This document shows, in pieces, positions 62,370-64,000 of a stretch of 64,000 nt of DNA (position 1 is the stretch's first letter; each line of letters starts with the position of its first letter). The notes beneath the pieces were generated by a model. It ran no database searches. It saw nothing but the letters and a program-made list of their open reading frames with translations, and was not told the DNA's origin. Origin of the DNA: JAEUQQ01 sp963697285 (GTDB taxonomy: Bacteria; Acidobacteriota; Vicinamibacteria; Vicinamibacterales; JAFNAJ01); contig CAVONI010000016.1 in the NCBI GenBank assembly GCA_963697285.1, positions 1-64,000 on the forward strand. Reading direction: 5' to 3'. Both the position numbers and the translations under genes were made by a program.

Positions 62370-64000
62370 ATGCTCACACGTCCGGACTTCGGCCGCCTGG
62401 CGGCGGCCTCGCTCGTCATCGTTGCGCTCGCCGTAGCGCCGGACCTCTCGGCCCAGACGCCCGTCTCGCTGCCCGACATCCCCGCGACGTTCGTCAGGCC
62501 GACCGCCGGCTTCGACTACGACAAGCGCGAAGTCATGATCCCCATGCGCGATGGCGTCAAGCTCCACACCGTCATCGTCGTGCCCAGGGGAGCCACGGGT
62601 GCGCCGATCATCATGACGCGCACGCCGTACAACGCGTCGGGTCGGGTCGCCCGCAACCAGTCGGCGTCGATGCTGGCGACGTTGCCGCAGGGTGACGAGG
62701 TGTTCGTCGCCGACGGCTACATCCGCGTGTTCCAGGACGTGCGGGGCAAGTACGGATCCGAAGGCGACTACCTGATGACGCGGCCACTGCGCGGCCCCTT
62801 GAATCCCACCGACACCGACCACTCGACCGATGCGTACGACACCATCGAGTGGCTGGTGAAGAACATCCCCGAGTCGAATGGCCGCATCGGCATGCTCGGC
62901 AGCTCGTACGAGGGCTTCACGGTGGTCATGGCCCTCGTGAATCCCCACCCGGCGCTGAAGGTCGCGGCACCGATGAGCCCGATGGTCGATGGGTGGATGG
63001 GCGACGACTGGTTCCACTTCGGCGCCTTCCGGCAGCCGAACTTCGACTTCTTCGCGGGCCAGAGCGCCGCTCGCGGCGCCGGCAGCGTCGTCGTGCGCCA
63101 GGGATACGACGACTACGAGAACTTCCGCCGGGCGGGCTCGGCGGGCGACTACGCGAAGGCGAACGGTCTCGACCAGTTGCCGATGTGGCGCAAGGTCTCG
63201 GAGCATCCCGCCTACGACCAGTTCTGGCAGGAGCAGGCGCTCGACAAGATCATGGCGAAGCAGGCCATGACGGTGCCGACGATGTGGATCCAGGGGATCT
63301 GGGACCAGGAAGACAACTGGGGCGCCATCCAGTCGTATCTTGCGACCGAGCCGAAGGACACGGCGAACACCATGAACTACCTGGTGATGGGTCCGTGGCG
63401 CCACAGCGGCGTCAACTACGACGGCTCGTCGCTCGGGCCGCTGAAGTTCGAGGGCGATACGGCGCTGCAGTTCAGGCGCGACGTGCTGAAGCCGTTCTTC
63501 GACCAGTACCTGAAGCCGGGCGCGCCGAAGGCCGAGACGCCGCCGGTGTTCATCTACAACACGGGTGAGAACCGATGGGACCGGCTGCAGCGCTGGCCGC
63601 TGTCGTGCGCGACGGGATGCCCGTCCACGCCGAAGCCGCTGTACCTGAACGCGGGATTCGGGCTGTCGTTCACGGCACCTTCCACGAAGCCTGCGACAGC
63701 GTCCGACGGATACGACGAGTACGTCTCGGACCCCGCGAAGCCCGTGTCGTACCTGCCGCGTCCCGTGCGCTTCGCCAATGGCGAACTGTGGCAGCGATGG
63801 CTGCTCACCGATCAGCGCTGGGTGGCCGATCGGCCCGATGTGCTGACCTACGTGAGCGACGTGCTCACAGAACCCCTGCAAATCAGCGGCGCGCCGCTCG
63901 TGAACCTGGTGGCATCGACCAGCGGGTCAGACAGCGACTGGGTGGTGAAGCTGATCGACGTCTATCCCGACGAGGTGCCGAGCCAGCCCGAGATGGGCGG
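62370..64000 (+). CDS. Alpha-amino-acid ester hydrolase (CocE/NonD family), 3' end outside window
   Basis: A secreted serine hydrolase; the first 543 codons are in the window and no stop is reached. The ATG at 62370 opens a signal (FGRLAAASLVIVALAVAPDLSAQ). The alpha/beta domain has the nucleophile Ser179 in LGSSYEGFT, Asp312 in WDQEDNWG and His345 in GPWRHSG. The carboxylate cluster that binds the substrate's alpha-amino group in the Xanthomonas citri enzyme (Asp208, Glu309, Asp310 there, as I recall them) corresponds to Asp213, Glu314 and Asp315 here, all shifted by five. That makes an alpha-amino-acid ester hydrolase, acting on amino-acid esters and able to acylate beta-lactam nuclei, more likely than a cocaine-esterase-like activity. 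A jelly-roll C-terminal domain has begun at the window edge. It diverges from the antitoxin gene across 108 bases. Confidence 0.9.
   Translation, partial: MLTRPDFGRLAAASLVIVALAVAPDLSAQTPVSLPDIPATFVRPTAGFDYDKREVMIPMRDGVKLHTVIVVPRGATGAPIIMTRTPYNASGRVARNQSASMLATLPQGDEVFVADGYIRVFQDVRGKYGSEGDYLMTRPLRGPLNPTDTDHSTDAYDTIEWLVKNIPESNGRIGMLGSSYEGFTVVMALVNPHPALKVAAPMSPMVDGWMGDDWFHFGAFRQPNFDFFAGQSAARGAGSVVVRQGYDDYENFRRAGSAGDYAKANGLDQLPMWRKVSEHPAYDQFWQEQALDKIMAKQAMTVPTMWIQGIWDQEDNWGAIQSYLATEPKDTANTMNYLVMGPWRHSGVNYDGSSLGPLKFEGDTALQFRRDVLKPFFDQYLKPGAPKAETPPVFIYNTGENRWDRLQRWPLSCATGCPSTPKPLYLNAGFGLSFTAPSTKPATASDGYDEYVSDPAKPVSYLPRPVRFANGELWQRWLLTDQRWVADRPDVLTYVSDVLTEPLQISGAPLVNLVASTSGSDSDWVVKLIDVYPDEVPSQPEMG

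Overview
The window is GC-rich (roughly two thirds G+C by eye), densely coding and has no rRNA or tRNA gene that I can see. Four large outer-membrane receptors with an N-terminal carboxypeptidase-regulatory-like domain, many secreted hydrolases (PL10 pectate lyase, S9 peptidase, HExxH metalloprotease, alpha-amino-acid ester hydrolase), VapBC-type modules and Uma2 proteins fit a soil Acidobacteriota genome, most likely of the Vicinamibacteria/Luteitalea type. That placement is inference from gene content only.

Layout. 0.1-4.1 kb (minus): secreted hypothetical, methyltransferase, MetX-like hydrolase, beta-propeller protein. 4.2-10.2 kb (plus): RecQ with a repeat insertion inside its zinc domain, L-2-hydroxyglutarate oxidase, a ROK regulator with promoter and operator-like sites, and an Nramp-like transporter. 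10.4-15.6 kb: a receptor and a PL10 pectate lyase, a plausible pectin pair. 15.7-16.3 kb: VapBC. 16.5-19.4 kb (minus): aldo/keto reductase, luciferase-like oxidoreductase, hemolysin III. 19.7-22.5 kb: frameshifted TPR protein and a GDPD-like protein. 22.6-36.1 kb (minus): a six-gene unit, dctA - receptor - PHP hydrolase - PHP hydrolase - exported argininosuccinate-lyase-like enzyme - PHP hydrolase. It diverges from an orphan TAXI binding protein, a sensor kinase (frameshifted) and an OmpR-type regulator at 36.3-39.7 kb. 39.7-45.9 kb: receptor, EF-P-like factor with an EfpL-type loop, receptor. 46-64 kb: Uma2 nuclease, repeat arrays, alkaline-phosphatase-fold/TPR protein (frameshifted), nucleotide transporter, Tat-type oxidoreductase, S9 peptidase, a second Uma2 gene (frameshifted), a nuclease-helicase (DUF2075), a metalloprotease, a PIN/antitoxin pair and a partial ester hydrolase.

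The most interesting locus is 22.6-39.7 kb. I infer that it senses, imports and cleaves an N-succinyl (aminopolycarboxylate-like) compound: the receptor would bring it across the outer membrane, the exported lyase would release fumarate in the periplasm, DctA would import the C4-dicarboxylate, and the divergent TAXI/two-component genes would control it. The substrate is unknown.

The second striking feature is a repeat system. A GC-rich palindrome (TAG-GGGCCGCAC-loop-GTGCGGCCC) recurs at about a dozen places and three times sits directly on a gene's stop codon. With it, about 27 nt away, occurs a 163-bp unit, present as a three-copy tandem array (54.8-55.2 kb), a two-copy array (46.9-47.3 kb) and one inverted copy (58.7-58.9 kb). 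Two inverted copies bracket the Uma2/DUF2075 module, and both Uma2 genes lie next to an array. Other dispersed palindromes occur at 4.15, 19.4 and 21.4 kb. Four otherwise intact genes are interrupted by single-base frameshifts, so base-level assembly errors must be excluded before calling them pseudogenes.
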